Below, piece by piece: positions 1-9,420 of a stretch of DNA of 64,000 nt. The stretch lies in NCBI RefSeq assembly GCF_901933205.1, contig NC_044590.1, positions 2,185,501 through 2,249,500 on the forward strand. Direction: 5' to 3'. This stretch comes from Camarhynchus parvulus (taxonomy: Eukaryota; Chordata; Aves; Passeriformes; Thraupidae). The position numbers and the translations under genes were made by a program. The notes beneath the pieces are model-generated. The model was given only the letters and a program-made list of their open reading frames with translations. It was not told the DNA's origin and did no database searches. Position 1 is the first letter of the stretch. The number at the start of each line of letters is the position of its first letter.

Positions 1-113
1 CCTTGTCTTTCTCTGTAAAGAGAAACGCAGCCCCACCTGCCTGCACAGTGCCTGGCACCTGCTTTGTGCCTCCATCCCAGCTGTTTTTCCCAGCAGTGCC
101 TTCCCAACCCCAC

Positions 114-287
114 CTTCCTCTTGTCCTCCAGGGACACAGCCTCCAGCTCGTAGCGCTGCCTGCCGTGGAACAGGATGCTGAAACGCCTCCTCTCCGAGTC
201 CTCGCAGCCTCTGACTTGGGAGAAAGGGAACTGCTTCCTGATAGTGCCTTTCTCGATGTTAAAAATGGTCCTGCTGCTGAAATCCAG
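114..287 (-). CDS. Unidentified gene, exon with second half of the PH-like segment
   Basis: The exon has 58 codons in phase 0, with a TTCTCTTGCAG acceptor at its high end and an AAG|GTGGGG donor. It starts LDFSSRT and ends VSLEDKRK. The runs IEKGTIRKQF, RRFSILF and RYELEAVS alternate hydrophobic and polar residues as the strands of a PH barrel do, and VSLEDKRK could open the usual C-terminal helix. The plus-strand reading frame over the same bases is only its shadow. Confidence 0.75.
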
Positions 288-3200
288 CTGCAAGAGAAAG
301 TTCTGCATCACTCGAGGCCATCTTTGTTGAAAGGCAAAAGCAGAATCCCAATTTTGTTTAGATAAAAGAGCAGAATAAATATAATTGAAAAATTACATTC
401 CACCATCAAGATATTGCCCAATTTTGTTTTAGTCACAAAAAAACCCAGATATTCCTCGTAAACTGTGTTTCCACCTCTTTTGATTAATATTCATCAATTT
501 ATCACTCTGAAATATTATTTCTTTTTAAATTCTCCATATCTCAAAAGCCAGTGCAGAAACTTCCCCTTCAGCACAAACTAACAGCAGAACCACTCACCCA
601 GTTCCTCACTCCAGCCTCTGAAATGCAGGGGGTGAGAAAAGCCGTTCTGAGTTAAAAGTTAAAAGTTAAAACTTGTACAGACCACACCAACAATGCCCAC
701 ACTGTGACCTTTCCCTCTGTCCTGTTTATAGTAGGAAACCTCCAAAGCAGAACCTTCCTCAAGATTATCTCTGAATTTTGAAGGCTGCTGGTAATTAGAG
801 AACTGAAATTAAGCTAATCCAGATTCCCGGACTGATAACTTCCACATCTACTACACATCTCCATTTTTCCACTTTATGTCTAAAGAAATATTTTCATTCC
901 AAAAAAAAAAAGCGTGGATAATGCTGGAAAAAATTACATTTTGTACAGTTAAGATGTAGTAAATAAAAACCACCCTGTAGCATGCATGATTTGGACTTGT
1001 TCATTATCAAATGCTGTCCAAACTACAAGAAGTTTTAGTGAAATCCAGGAAAAAACCATGAAACCTCAGTCCCTGACTTCATGAAAGCAGGAAATCACCA
1101 TCTGGCAAGGTGGTGTTGCCAGAAGCTGCCCTTATTATATTTTTATACACTGCACCAAAGGTGAGAATTTTTAGGGTTACCTGCAGAATCCGTTTCTGCC
1201 AGCGGTAGTGTTTGTATTTGTAGATAATGAAGTTAAATTGGGACCCAGTTAACAAATCCTGGGGATCCTGGAAAACAGAACAGAAATCAGCAACACATCC
1301 CACACTGGGATAATGTTTGGCCACCCAAACCCAGCTGTGCTCAGGTGAAATCTCTCTCTGTGAGCAGAAACAGCTCCGGAGCCCTGCAGGAGAATCCCAC
1401 CTGGAGACAGATGGAAAAACCCTCCTGACTTTTGTTAATTCCCTTAATGAAGGTGGAGAGGGACATTGTTCCCTGGGGCAGGGACAGGACACAGGGAATG
1501 GCTTCATACTGACAGAGAGGGAGTTTAGATTGAATTTAGAGGAAGAATTCTTTACTCTGAGGGTGGTGAGGCCATGGAGAAGCCTTGCAGTGCCTGGAGG
1601 AGCTGCAGGAAAGATGGAGAGAGAGGATTTACAGGGGATGGAGGGACAGCACACAGGGAATGGCTTCACACTGAAATTGAGGAGGGTTGGGTGGGATATT
1701 GGGAGGAATCCCTCCCTGTGAGGGTGGGCACAAGTTACCCAGAGCAGCTGTGGCTGCCCCTGGATCCCTGGAAATGTTCCAGGCCAGGCTGGCCAGGCCT
1801 TGGGACAGTGGGAGGTGCAGGGAGGTGGAACAGGATGAGCTTTAAGGTCCCTTCCAACCCAAACCAGCCTGGGATTCCGCATTTCTGGGGTTGTGCCCCA
1901 CATTTATTAATGTAGGAGTTGTTGCTGTCCTTGGAATAACAACCCTTGTGTGGGTTTGAGCTCCCCAGTCCAGGCCATGCCAGCATTTCCGTGGAGCAGC
2001 CATCACACAGGGCACAGGCAGCACAGCCAGCTGTCCCTGCCCTGCTGGGTTGGGAACTGGGCTCTTTGTGACTCCCAAACCAGGACTGCATCCTTGGGAG
2101 CAATCCACACACCCTCCTCACTCAGCAGGGCTCTCCAGAACATCTGAACATATCACCAAACACATCAAAGGAGCTGCCTTACCTTTTCAGCATACACCTC
2201 CTTCTGTGCCAAATGCAGAGCTCCTTCAATGCTCACTTCTTTATTTTTCACCATGTTCATGATTTTGAGGATTTTTTCCTGGCTTAACTAGGGAAAGAGA
2301 AAAATAAAGTCAATCAAATGTTTTTAGAGACTGGTTTTTCATCAGGCTGTGGAGGATACAGAGTGCTTGTGACACAGCCACGGTAGCTGCCATAAAATTA
2401 CAATTTCACTCATATTTTATATTCTACTGACAACCTGCCCAGCAAATATAATCTCCCTTTGAAACCTGGTCAAAGTCCACAAGATATCAAATATACAGGG
2501 GCTTTTACAACTTGAGGAGATGTGGTGGTAATATCTGGAGATAGAACTGCCAGGGGGAGACCCTTCTGCGTTAGAAACCCTGGCAAGAAGTGAAAACATC
2601 AATTTTGCATGGCAGTCTGTCTCATCCTGAGTGCAAAGCCCTGCACACAGGACAACATGAAAGGAAAACCAGGAGCATTTGAAATGTTCAGGGTGAAGAG
2701 GGGGCAAACTGCTGTTGGTACAGGGAGGTGCAGCTGCCACGGGGACTCGGTGAAGCACATGAAAAGCCAGAGTTCTCCTTTTTCTCTCCCCAAAACAGGA
2801 GCTTGAGCTGCCCATGAACTCACACAGGAATTTGTGTCACTCCTGAGTGCAGCAAGGCAGTGCCAGGGTTTTGGGGGGGAAAACCAACCCTGCTTTGAGC
2901 CAGAGCCTGTGTGACAGCCACTCCTCAGCAGAGATCAGAGCTTGGAAGAGCCTGGAGGTTTTACCAGCACAGCTCAGGAAATTGGACATTTCTTATCCAG
3001 ATTCCATGATCCAAGTTGTTCCCTGTGCCCTGAGAACAGCTTCACCACCTGGAGAGATTCCAGGGGTTTCCAAAAGTTCTTCTCAAACTCTCCAGGTGGA
3101 CACCCAGGTGCAGAGCCCAGCAAGGCTGTGCAGGAGCAAGGGAAGGGGACAGGAGGGTTGGGAAGGGGTCAGGAGGGTTGGGAAGGGGACAGGAGGGTTG

Positions 3201-6200
3201 GGAAGGGGACAGGAGGGTTGGGAAGGGGACAGGAGGGTTGGGAAGGGGTCAGGAAGGTTGGGAGGGAGGCAGAATTCTTCTATTACAAAGCAGGCACATT
3301 AAGGAAATACACGAGATTGTGTTAATAATGCCCTCACTTACCTGCCAGGCCACAGCAGCTTGTTCAAAACAGATTAAATTGTCATCACCCTCCCCAAATT
3401 CAGCAGAGCCACACAAGTGCTTTGAAAGAAATCACAATTGAAGGAAGAGCGTGGGGCTCTAGACATTCTCTGGAAGGAGAGGTGAGGTTTTTTATCTTTT
3501 TGGCCTGGTATGAAATGTGTTTAGTGGGGAGAGAGGAGATTTCTGCCCTGCTCTGGGGCAGCTGCCAGTGCTGCCCTGCCATGGCCCCTCCCAGGCCTTC
3601 CTGCCTCTCCCATTTACCCTAAAGGACCCACTAGAGGGTTTGCATGTAGGAATATCACTGGGAAAACCCCAGATCTGGCAAGACCCCATGAAGAAAAAGG
3701 GTTAAAGCCACATCATCCAAGTGGTTCTTGATCAGGGCAGAGGGAAGCACCCAGCCCGTGGGGCACTGCTCAGGGGTAAAACACCAAATGTGCTCCTCTG
3801 GCTGCTCTCTCTGACCCTCACCCTGCACTATAGGCATAAATCCGACTGAAGTTCGCTCTGCCTGCATGCTGAATGTGTCATTTAAGTGATTTTCAAAACA
3901 ACAGACACAATCTGGTTTGCCTTAAAGCTCCAGCCTGCTGTTATCAACTTCCCTCTCCTAATTCAATCACTTTCACCAGGTTTGAACTCGGCCCAAAATG
4001 TTCTGAGTGCCCCCAAACATTTCCAGGGCAGTGGTTTTCCCCTAGGACTGGGTATCTCCAGTTTGAATTTCCATGAAATCTCAAACCAGGTGACTGATGT
4101 GGCATTTTTATGTGGCAATACCACCTCCTGTAGCCTAGAGACAGACTGATATTATTTGTCAAACAGAGCTGCTATTCATCAAATAAATTATCCATCTGTA
4201 ATAATGTTTTGCATTATTTTTTGCAGATCCATATCTGGCTGAATAGTATGTGTCAACATTTATTCAAAGAAGAAGGGATTCATCAAGCAGGAGCTTGATT
4301 TCCTTGAAAACATTGGAAATTCTGCCACTTCCAGGAGGAGCCCAAAGATATTTTATTGTAATTTATTTCTCACTGGTACAAAGGTACGGAGTGATTGATT
4401 GCAACAACATCAAAATCTCCAAGAACAGTTCTCAAAACCATGAAGATAAAAACTGGCGCCCAGTGATGTGTCCATAGCACAATACCAACAATTTTAACTA
4501 TTTTCAATATTGAAAATATCACCATACTGAGGAATTTCAAAGCCTTAACATTTCTTAAAATTCCCTCTGAAAAAATGACACTTTCTAGGTCTCACACTTC
4601 AGATTTTCCCTCAATCACCACCATGGAGCCTCCTGCTCCATCAGCCCTGAGAACTCACCAGGAAATGACACTTGGGAAGTAATTTCACTGTGAAAATTCA
4701 GGATAAATTGAGTGGAGCTGCTTGCACAGGAGACTGATGTAGTTTTGTGCTATTTGAACACTGTTTCATCAGCGATCTGCTGAAGGACTGGAGATTATTT
4801 TTATTAAATTTGCAGATTTTGATGGGCAGCCGGAAAGAACCGCGAGGGGGATTCAAATTCCAAACAGCCTTGACAAATGAGAGCAGCAATAATCTATAAT
4901 TCAGCAAGCAGAGAGGGAAAGAAAAAAAAAATCTGGATGTTCAGCAGGAGCTGCCAGCCTCACAAGCACTGGCTGAAGAACACAATTTTTGCAGAAAAAG
5001 CCCAGAAGTTTGAGCAGCTTGCAAAGTGACAGCAGCTCCCAGCATGGTGCTGCTGCAATAAAAGGGAATTTCCCTCGGGGAGATCCCAGACAGCAGCAAA
5101 ACATTGAAATGGGAGTGCTGAGCACTGACAGGGGATCCTGCTGGAATAGGGGGGGAGATTTCCATGCCTCCAGAAAAGAGCTGGATGAGTCCAGCTCAGG
5201 ATAATGAGAGTAAGCAGAGCTTTGGAGAAACGGGATTTCCAAGGGAGGGATTGGGATTTCACAACCTGGGGCAGGCACAGGGTCATAAAGAGCTGCTGCC
5301 AAAAGGGAAGAGCAGGAGGCTCCCTCTGTGGTGGGGTAAGGAGAAACAGGAGAGAAAATTACAGAAAAATAGAGAGAAATTACATTACAGCAAAAGAGAG
5401 AAATTAAAGCAAAAGAGTAAAATCACATTACAGCAAAAGAGAGAACTTACAGCAAAAGAGGTTCTGCTGAGATGTTTGGAAAATAGAAGGATAACACTGA
5501 GCCATGCAAGGAAAATGATGGAGGCTCCCACCACTACACATCCTTAAGAACAATTAAGCAAATTAAACAATTAAACCAATTCTTCCTAAGAAGAATTAAA
5601 CTTTGGCCCATATCTAACCTTGTTTTGCACTTTGATTCAGCGCAAGCCTGCAAAGAACTGAAGGTTCCGCTGCTTGCCCAGGGGAAAGGGGCAGGCAGAG
5701 ATTTTAAAATGTTGGAAAACTCCATCCAGCCTGAGAGCTTTTATTTCCAAGGCAGAGACATTTCCTGGGAATCTCCTTCAGGCACCATTGCTGCTTTATC
5801 AGAACCAGCCTCAGCATCACCACAGTCTGGCCTGAATATTTTAAATTGGACTTGATTTCAGAACAATCCTTCAGTGTGAACTTACCCAGCAAGTTCTTGG
5901 TGTACTGAGGGACAGTTTAAATGCTCTGCCACCAAATGGACTGAAACAGAATAAAGGAGGTGGCTTGTACAGGAGCATTTCAGTTTGCTACTAAAATAAT
6001 AACATTCTGTGCCTTTAGTGCTTGTAATTAAAATAATCTACAGTGATAAGAAGTATCAAGGATTATCATATTTGCTTATTAACATGACAGGTTAATTTTG
6101 TGAAGAACAAAGAGTGCTGGGATACTTAACAGCCACATCGAATTTTTTGGAGAAAAACATGCATCCTTCTGCTCACCATCTCACCTTGTGCCCCTCATGT

Positions 6201-9200
6201 CTTATAAAAGAAAGATTAATTCTGGGCTGCTAAAATTGCTAAATGCTGAACAAGAGATTTCATCCTGCTGGAGGTTTATTAAATCACATTAACACCTGCT
6301 AAGCAAGAGGGATGAGGTGTGACAGAGAGAAAGCAGCACTGATTTCATGCACGTTTCACTCAGGATCCAGGGGCTCCACCAGTTCCCTGTTAATTAGCTG
6401 GAACATTCAATGAACAAACTCTTCATTATGTTCTAATCAAAACATGGACTAAGAGCTTGCAAAAAAAAAAACAACAACAACAAAAAAACCCAACGAGCAT
6501 CCCTCTGCTGATGTATCATTTATGACCTGCCTTCTCCTGGGTTGTTGATAAATCATCCTGGCAAAATATTGAGGTAAAATTCTCCTTGTCCATCTCCTCC
6601 TGAACTCTGACAGATTCAGCAGGATGTGATCCTTGTCTCTGTAAATAGTTTTGTTCTGTTCTCAATACTCTAAAAATACACTATTAAGAATTTTAAAAGA
6701 CACTATTTTTTCCAAACAGGCAGATTCCTCAGGATCAGCTACTTGGACACCTATTTCAGCTGGGTCTTAAAGTCAGAAAATAATTTCTGTTCAAAAAAAA
6801 GGCTTGGGGATATTCATTGTGCTCCCAGGAGAATGAATATTGGGAATATTCATTCTGCCACTTCCAGAAGGAGCTGGAGGAAAAAAAAATCAAATAAATA
6901 TATAAATAATATTAAAATAATAAAATACAATAAAATATCCCAAAGATATTTTATTGTATTTTATTTCTTACTGGTATATGAAAATATATTTTATTGTAAT
7001 TCATTTCTTACTGGTATAAAGGTGTGGAGTGATTGATTGTAACAACATCAAAATCCCAAAGGAATTTGGGCAATATTGAGAATGGAACAAGGAGCTCCAA
7101 AGGGCTCAGGAGCAGGAAATTTAACTTTTTTTGGATACTGAGGGGGACACAGCTCAGGATGTGCTTCAGCCCTGTCCCTCAGGCCACCAGAGCTGCTGCC
7201 AAGGCTGGGTGCATCTTCATGAATACACAGATCAGAAAATATGGAAAATATTCAAATAGAATTGATCCCTCGGTAAGTATACAGTGAAAATCCACTTTAA
7301 GCTACCTTAGAAAAGACCGGGGAAATAAAAAAAAATAGGGGAAAAATCAATCATCTTAGAGAGGTGGCCTTTAAGAAAAAGTCTAATGAAAATTGTAGGG
7401 GAAATCCATGGGGATAAAGTACTTTAAAGCAGTTGATTAAAGTAAAGCAGGGTGGGAAAGCAAGAGGGTCTGACCTTGCACCGTGATCTGAGCAGCTCTC
7501 AGACGAAAAGCCTCAGCAAGACACAAAGGCTGCTTTTCAAAGGAGTTCACAAGAAGTTGAAAACTCATTTTTCTCAGGCGCAGTTTGTGGGTATTTTGGT
7601 GCTCCCACAGGCTGAGCTGTGCGTGTGCTTCCCTGGGGGGGTGGCGCTCAGTGACAAGTGGCACCACCTGGCCGTGGTTTCCTGTTTGCTCCCACCCAGC
7701 CAAGCCAACATTCGATTATTTCCACATCTGTGCTGCCCTCGACTAGCAGCAGTGCAAGGGGGAAGGTGAGAGATTGCTGAGCTGTCTGTGTGTCTGTCTG
7801 TGCCAGGGCAGGAACACCAGGACCAGGGGCAGCAGGGAGAGGGGAAACCCTGCCAGGGCTGGGACTGTGCCCTCCAACCCCTCTGGCATCAACAGCTGCT
7901 CCAAAGCACCCCAGCACCTCCTGCAGCAGCGCCAGGTGGGAGCTGGAGGCGATGCTGATATAGCCCACATAACAGCCCATTACACCAAAACCTACTGCAG
8001 TTTTATGGCACTTCAGGTGCAGCAATTGACGTGTGGCAAGCTCAAGAATTCCGTGTTTGGATCACCCATCCCTGCCCCTGCCCTTCTGATTTTCTCCTCT
8101 GCCTCTGCTTGGAGGAACAGAACTTTCAAAATGTGCCAGAGCAGCCCCTGCCCTTTTCTTTCCCCTGTGACAAACCAAAAAGCCACAAATAGGTTTTGTT
8201 TTCCTCCTGCTGTTTGTGGGATTGCTCTGGGCTTTGCCAGAGCCTGGCCTGGCAAATCTCTCACACTTGGGGAGCCAAGCAAGGAGAGCTGGATCCTCCC
8301 CAGCCCTCACCCCTGCCAGCCAGGAGAGCTCAGAGCCTGCACAGAGCACAACCCTTCTTTTCCCTGATTGCCCTTTTCCTTGATTCCTCTTTTCCCTAAT
8401 TGCTCTTTTTCCTGACTGCTTTTTTCCCTGATTCCTCTTTTCCCTGACTGTTATTTCCCCTGATTCCTCTTTCCCTGATTGTTCTTTCCCCTGTTCTTTT
8501 CCCTGATTCCTCTTTTCCCTGATTCCTCTTTTCCCTGATTGCTCTTTTCCATGATTCCCTTTTCCCTGACTATTCCTTCCCTGATTCCTGTTTTCCCTGA
8601 CTGCTCTTTTTCTCTGACTGTTCTTTTCCCTGATTATTCTTTACCCTGATTCCTCTTTACCCTGATTCCTCTTTTCCATGACTGTTCCTTCCCTGACTGC
8701 TCTTTTTCCTTGATTCCTCTTTTCCCTGATTCCTCTTTTCCCTGATTCCTCTTTTCCCTCTGCCAACCCCATCATCTGTCCCAGGCACAGAGGAGCTCCC
8801 CACAACTCAATTCTCCAGGTACTCCCAAATTTTGGAACAAGCAGAATGCTCCAAGCCTCTGTGTGTGGCAGGCACTCAGACAAACCCACAGTGCTGCAGG
8901 CTGATGTATATTCAATCCTGGCAGATCAATCACCTCAGATTCCAGTGGGATTATCAAAAGACTGCTTTTGCCTGCAATATAAAGCACTTTTTTCTCCCCT
9001 CCAATTACCTTATGGAAATTTTTAGCACAGATAATATAAAGTGTTAATAAATCCTCTCTAGCATGGCAGGAGAAAGACTGATCTCCTCTCCTTGTATCAG
9101 GAAAACTTTGCACATCTCAACTTTCTCAAGAATAAAGCACAGAAAAATGTTGTCTCCTGCACACCTTCTGCAAACCCTCAGTGATATATTAGAGCAGGCT

Positions 9201-9420
9201 GAGCTCACATCACATAATAGTCCATTACACCAAAACCTGCTGCAAATCCCCTGCCAGTAAAGCACCAAGTCATCCCCAGTTTCTGACAAACCATCTCAGC
9301 TACGCACAGCAAGCAGCACTAGCACACCAGCCATAACACTTTGTGCTTTACCTGTGAAAAAGTGTCTGCTGTTCTTGTATTATCCATGTCTGGGGAAATT
9401 CTATTTGTTTCATCAGTATC
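114..9420 (-). CDS. Unidentified multi-exon gene, probable PH-like domain at its downstream end (partial)
   Basis: I do not recognise this gene. Reading the minus strand, eleven exons chain with GT-AG borders and compatible phases: 9420-9352, 9057-9009, 7532-7475, 5940-5886, 4687-4659, 3861-3822, 3657-3618, 3419-3342, 2287-2183, 1267-1181 and 287-114. Together they give 261 codons without a stop. The last four exons are all phase 0 and read convincingly as protein; the 29- to 58-base exons rest mainly on splice motifs and phase. The last two exons (87 codons) are rich in aromatic, basic and alternating beta-like residues, which suggests a PH-like fold. The exon before them is a charged helical segment of 35 residues. 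The donor after position 114 means the gene continues beyond the left edge. The 5' end is unresolved and may reach the GC-rich stretch near 20 kb. I know of no gene at this place beside human MC3R. Function is unknown. Confidence 0.6.
1181..1267 (-). CDS. Unidentified gene, exon with first half of the PH-like segment
   Basis: The exon has 29 codons in phase 0, with a TGTTTTCCAG acceptor and a CAG|GTAACC donor. The stretch FNFIIYKYKHYRWQKRIL resembles the first strands of a PH domain, where a basic-aromatic turn leads into a W/R-containing strand. It continues directly in phase into the 58-codon exon. Confidence 0.72.
1420..1890 (+). mobile_element. CR1 LINE 3' fragment, sense, with internally repeated segment
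   Basis: The block carries the usual avian CR1 tail wording: GGGATATTGGGAGGAAT, then CAGAGCAGCTGTGGCTGCCC, CTGGATCCCTGG and a GGTCCCTTCCAACCCAAACC end. The phrase ACACAGGGAATGGCTTCA occurs twice (near 1490 and 1655), so the copy is either rearranged or two overlapping insertions. It lies in an intron of the minus-strand gene. Confidence 0.85.
2183..2287 (-). CDS. Unidentified gene, charged helical exon
   Basis: The exon has 35 codons in phase 0, with a CTTTCCCTAG acceptor and an AAG|GTAAGG donor. The peptide starts LSQEKILKIMNMVKN and contains SIEGALHLAQKE, which predicts two amphipathic helices. The pattern resembles small helical modules of the SHOCT or UBA kind, but I cannot assign a family. 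Confidence 0.72.
3141..3260. repeat. 20-bp minisatellite, six copies
   Basis: Six head-to-tail copies of GGAAGGGGACAGGAGGGTTG occupy exactly 120 bases, with single changes (GGGTC for GGGAC in copies 2 and 6, AGGAAGG in copy 6). The G-rich strand is the plus strand. The reading frames crossing it are periodic artefacts. It is intronic to the minus-strand gene. Confidence 0.95.
3342..3419 (-). CDS. Unidentified gene, 26-codon acidic exon
   Basis: Phase 0 at both ends, with a near-consensus CAG|GTAAGT donor and a TTTCTTTCAAAG acceptor. It encodes HLCGSAEFGEGDDN followed by LICFEQAAVAWQ. An in-frame stop lies just upstream of the acceptor, so the exon cannot begin earlier in this frame. Confidence 0.65.
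3618..3657 (-). CDS. Unidentified gene, 40-base exon
   Basis: The acceptor GGGGTTTTCCCAG and donor AGG|GTAAAT bound one base plus 13 codons (DIPTCKPSSGSFR). It enters after phase 2 and leaves at phase 0, as its neighbours require. Support is splice motif and phase only. Confidence 0.45.
3822..3861 (-). CDS. Unidentified gene, 40-base exon
   Basis: Bounded by a GCATGCAG acceptor, weak in pyrimidines, and a strong AGG|GTGAGG donor. It encodes RANFSRIYAYSA with split glycine codons at both borders. Only this frame joins its neighbours without a stop. Confidence 0.42.
4312..4425. repeat. Dispersed repeat, copy 1 of an unidentified element
   Basis: This block shares long runs with 6846-7060: TTCTGCCACTTCCAG, CCCAAAGATATTTTATTGTA, ACTGGTA, AAGGT and GGAGTGATTGATTG, ending AACAACATCAAAATC. 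Both copies are direct and lie in introns of the same gene. I see no terminal repeats or coding capacity, so it is either a local duplication or an old non-autonomous element. Confidence 0.75.
4659..4687 (-). CDS. Unidentified gene, 29-base candidate microexon
   Basis: An acceptor ending GAATTTTCACAG and a CTG|GTGAGTTC donor enclose 29 bases. They enter after phase 2, leave at phase 1 and encode EITSQVSFP. The splice sites are good, but an exon this small is easily found by chance. Confidence 0.4.
5345..5460. repeat. Imperfect AG/A-rich tandem repeat
   Basis: Variants of ACAGCAAAAGAGAGAAATTA recur about every 20-30 bases with insertions. This is simple purine-rich sequence with no sign of function. 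Confidence 0.6.
5886..5940 (-). CDS. Unidentified gene, 55-base exon
   Basis: A TTCTGTTTCAG acceptor and a TGG|GTAAGTTC donor are both close to consensus. In the frame required by the neighbours it encodes HLVAEHLNCPSVHQELA, a plausible helical segment. A second frame is also open across the exon, so frame choice depends on the chain. Confidence 0.55.
6846..7060. repeat. Dispersed repeat, copy 2, with A/T-rich insertion
   Basis: Direct copy of the 4312-4425 element. Here it is split by an A/T-rich insertion near 6880-6940, and the TATTTTATTGTA-TTTCTTACTGGTAT part is doubled. Confidence 0.75.
7475..7532 (-). CDS. Unidentified gene, 58-base exon
   Basis: The donor CAAG|GTCAGA is acceptable. 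The acceptor could be ...GAAAAG or, three bases later, ...AAAAGCAG, which adds or drops one glutamine without changing phase. The peptide (Q)PLCLAEAFRLRAAQITVQ is strongly helix-like. The preceding bases are also open and carry an in-frame ATG. Confidence 0.5.
8358..8760. repeat. Pyrimidine-rich minisatellite (CCCTGATTCCTCTTTT type)
   Basis: About 400 bases built from variants of TTTTCCCTGATTCCTC and TTTTCCCTGATTGCTC, with units of roughly 13-16 bases. The strand asymmetry is nearly complete: almost no runs of G on the plus strand. Confidence 0.93.
9009..9057 (-). CDS. Unidentified gene, 49-base exon
   Basis: A TTCTCCTGCCATGCTAG acceptor and an AAG|GTAATT donor enclose one base plus 16 codons, EDLLTLYIICAKNFHK. 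This is the only open frame and it fits both neighbouring phases. Confidence 0.52.
9352..9420 (-). CDS. Unidentified gene, 69-base exon, most upstream of the chain
   Basis: An acceptor CTTTGGCACCCCGTAG and a CACAG|GTAAAG donor bound the exon. Used with one leading base it encodes ILMKQIEFPQTWIIQEQQ and four more residues, and joins the next exon in phase. A second frame (beginning DTDETNRIS) is also open. Exons further upstream were not settled; a 42-base candidate lies at 13702-13743. Confidence 0.5.

Noticed and set aside
3..365. 120-codon plus-strand frame at the left edge
   Set aside because: It lies opposite a well-supported minus-strand exon with both splice sites and has no protein character.
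2847..3441. Overlapping plus-strand frames with GRGQEGWEGDRRV repeats
   Set aside because: Generated by the 20-bp minisatellite, whose unit is not a multiple of three.
7262..7280. Plus-strand CG|GTAAGTAT donor with an open frame before it
   Set aside because: No partner acceptor or further plus-strand exons were found; one good donor in 64 kb is expected by chance.
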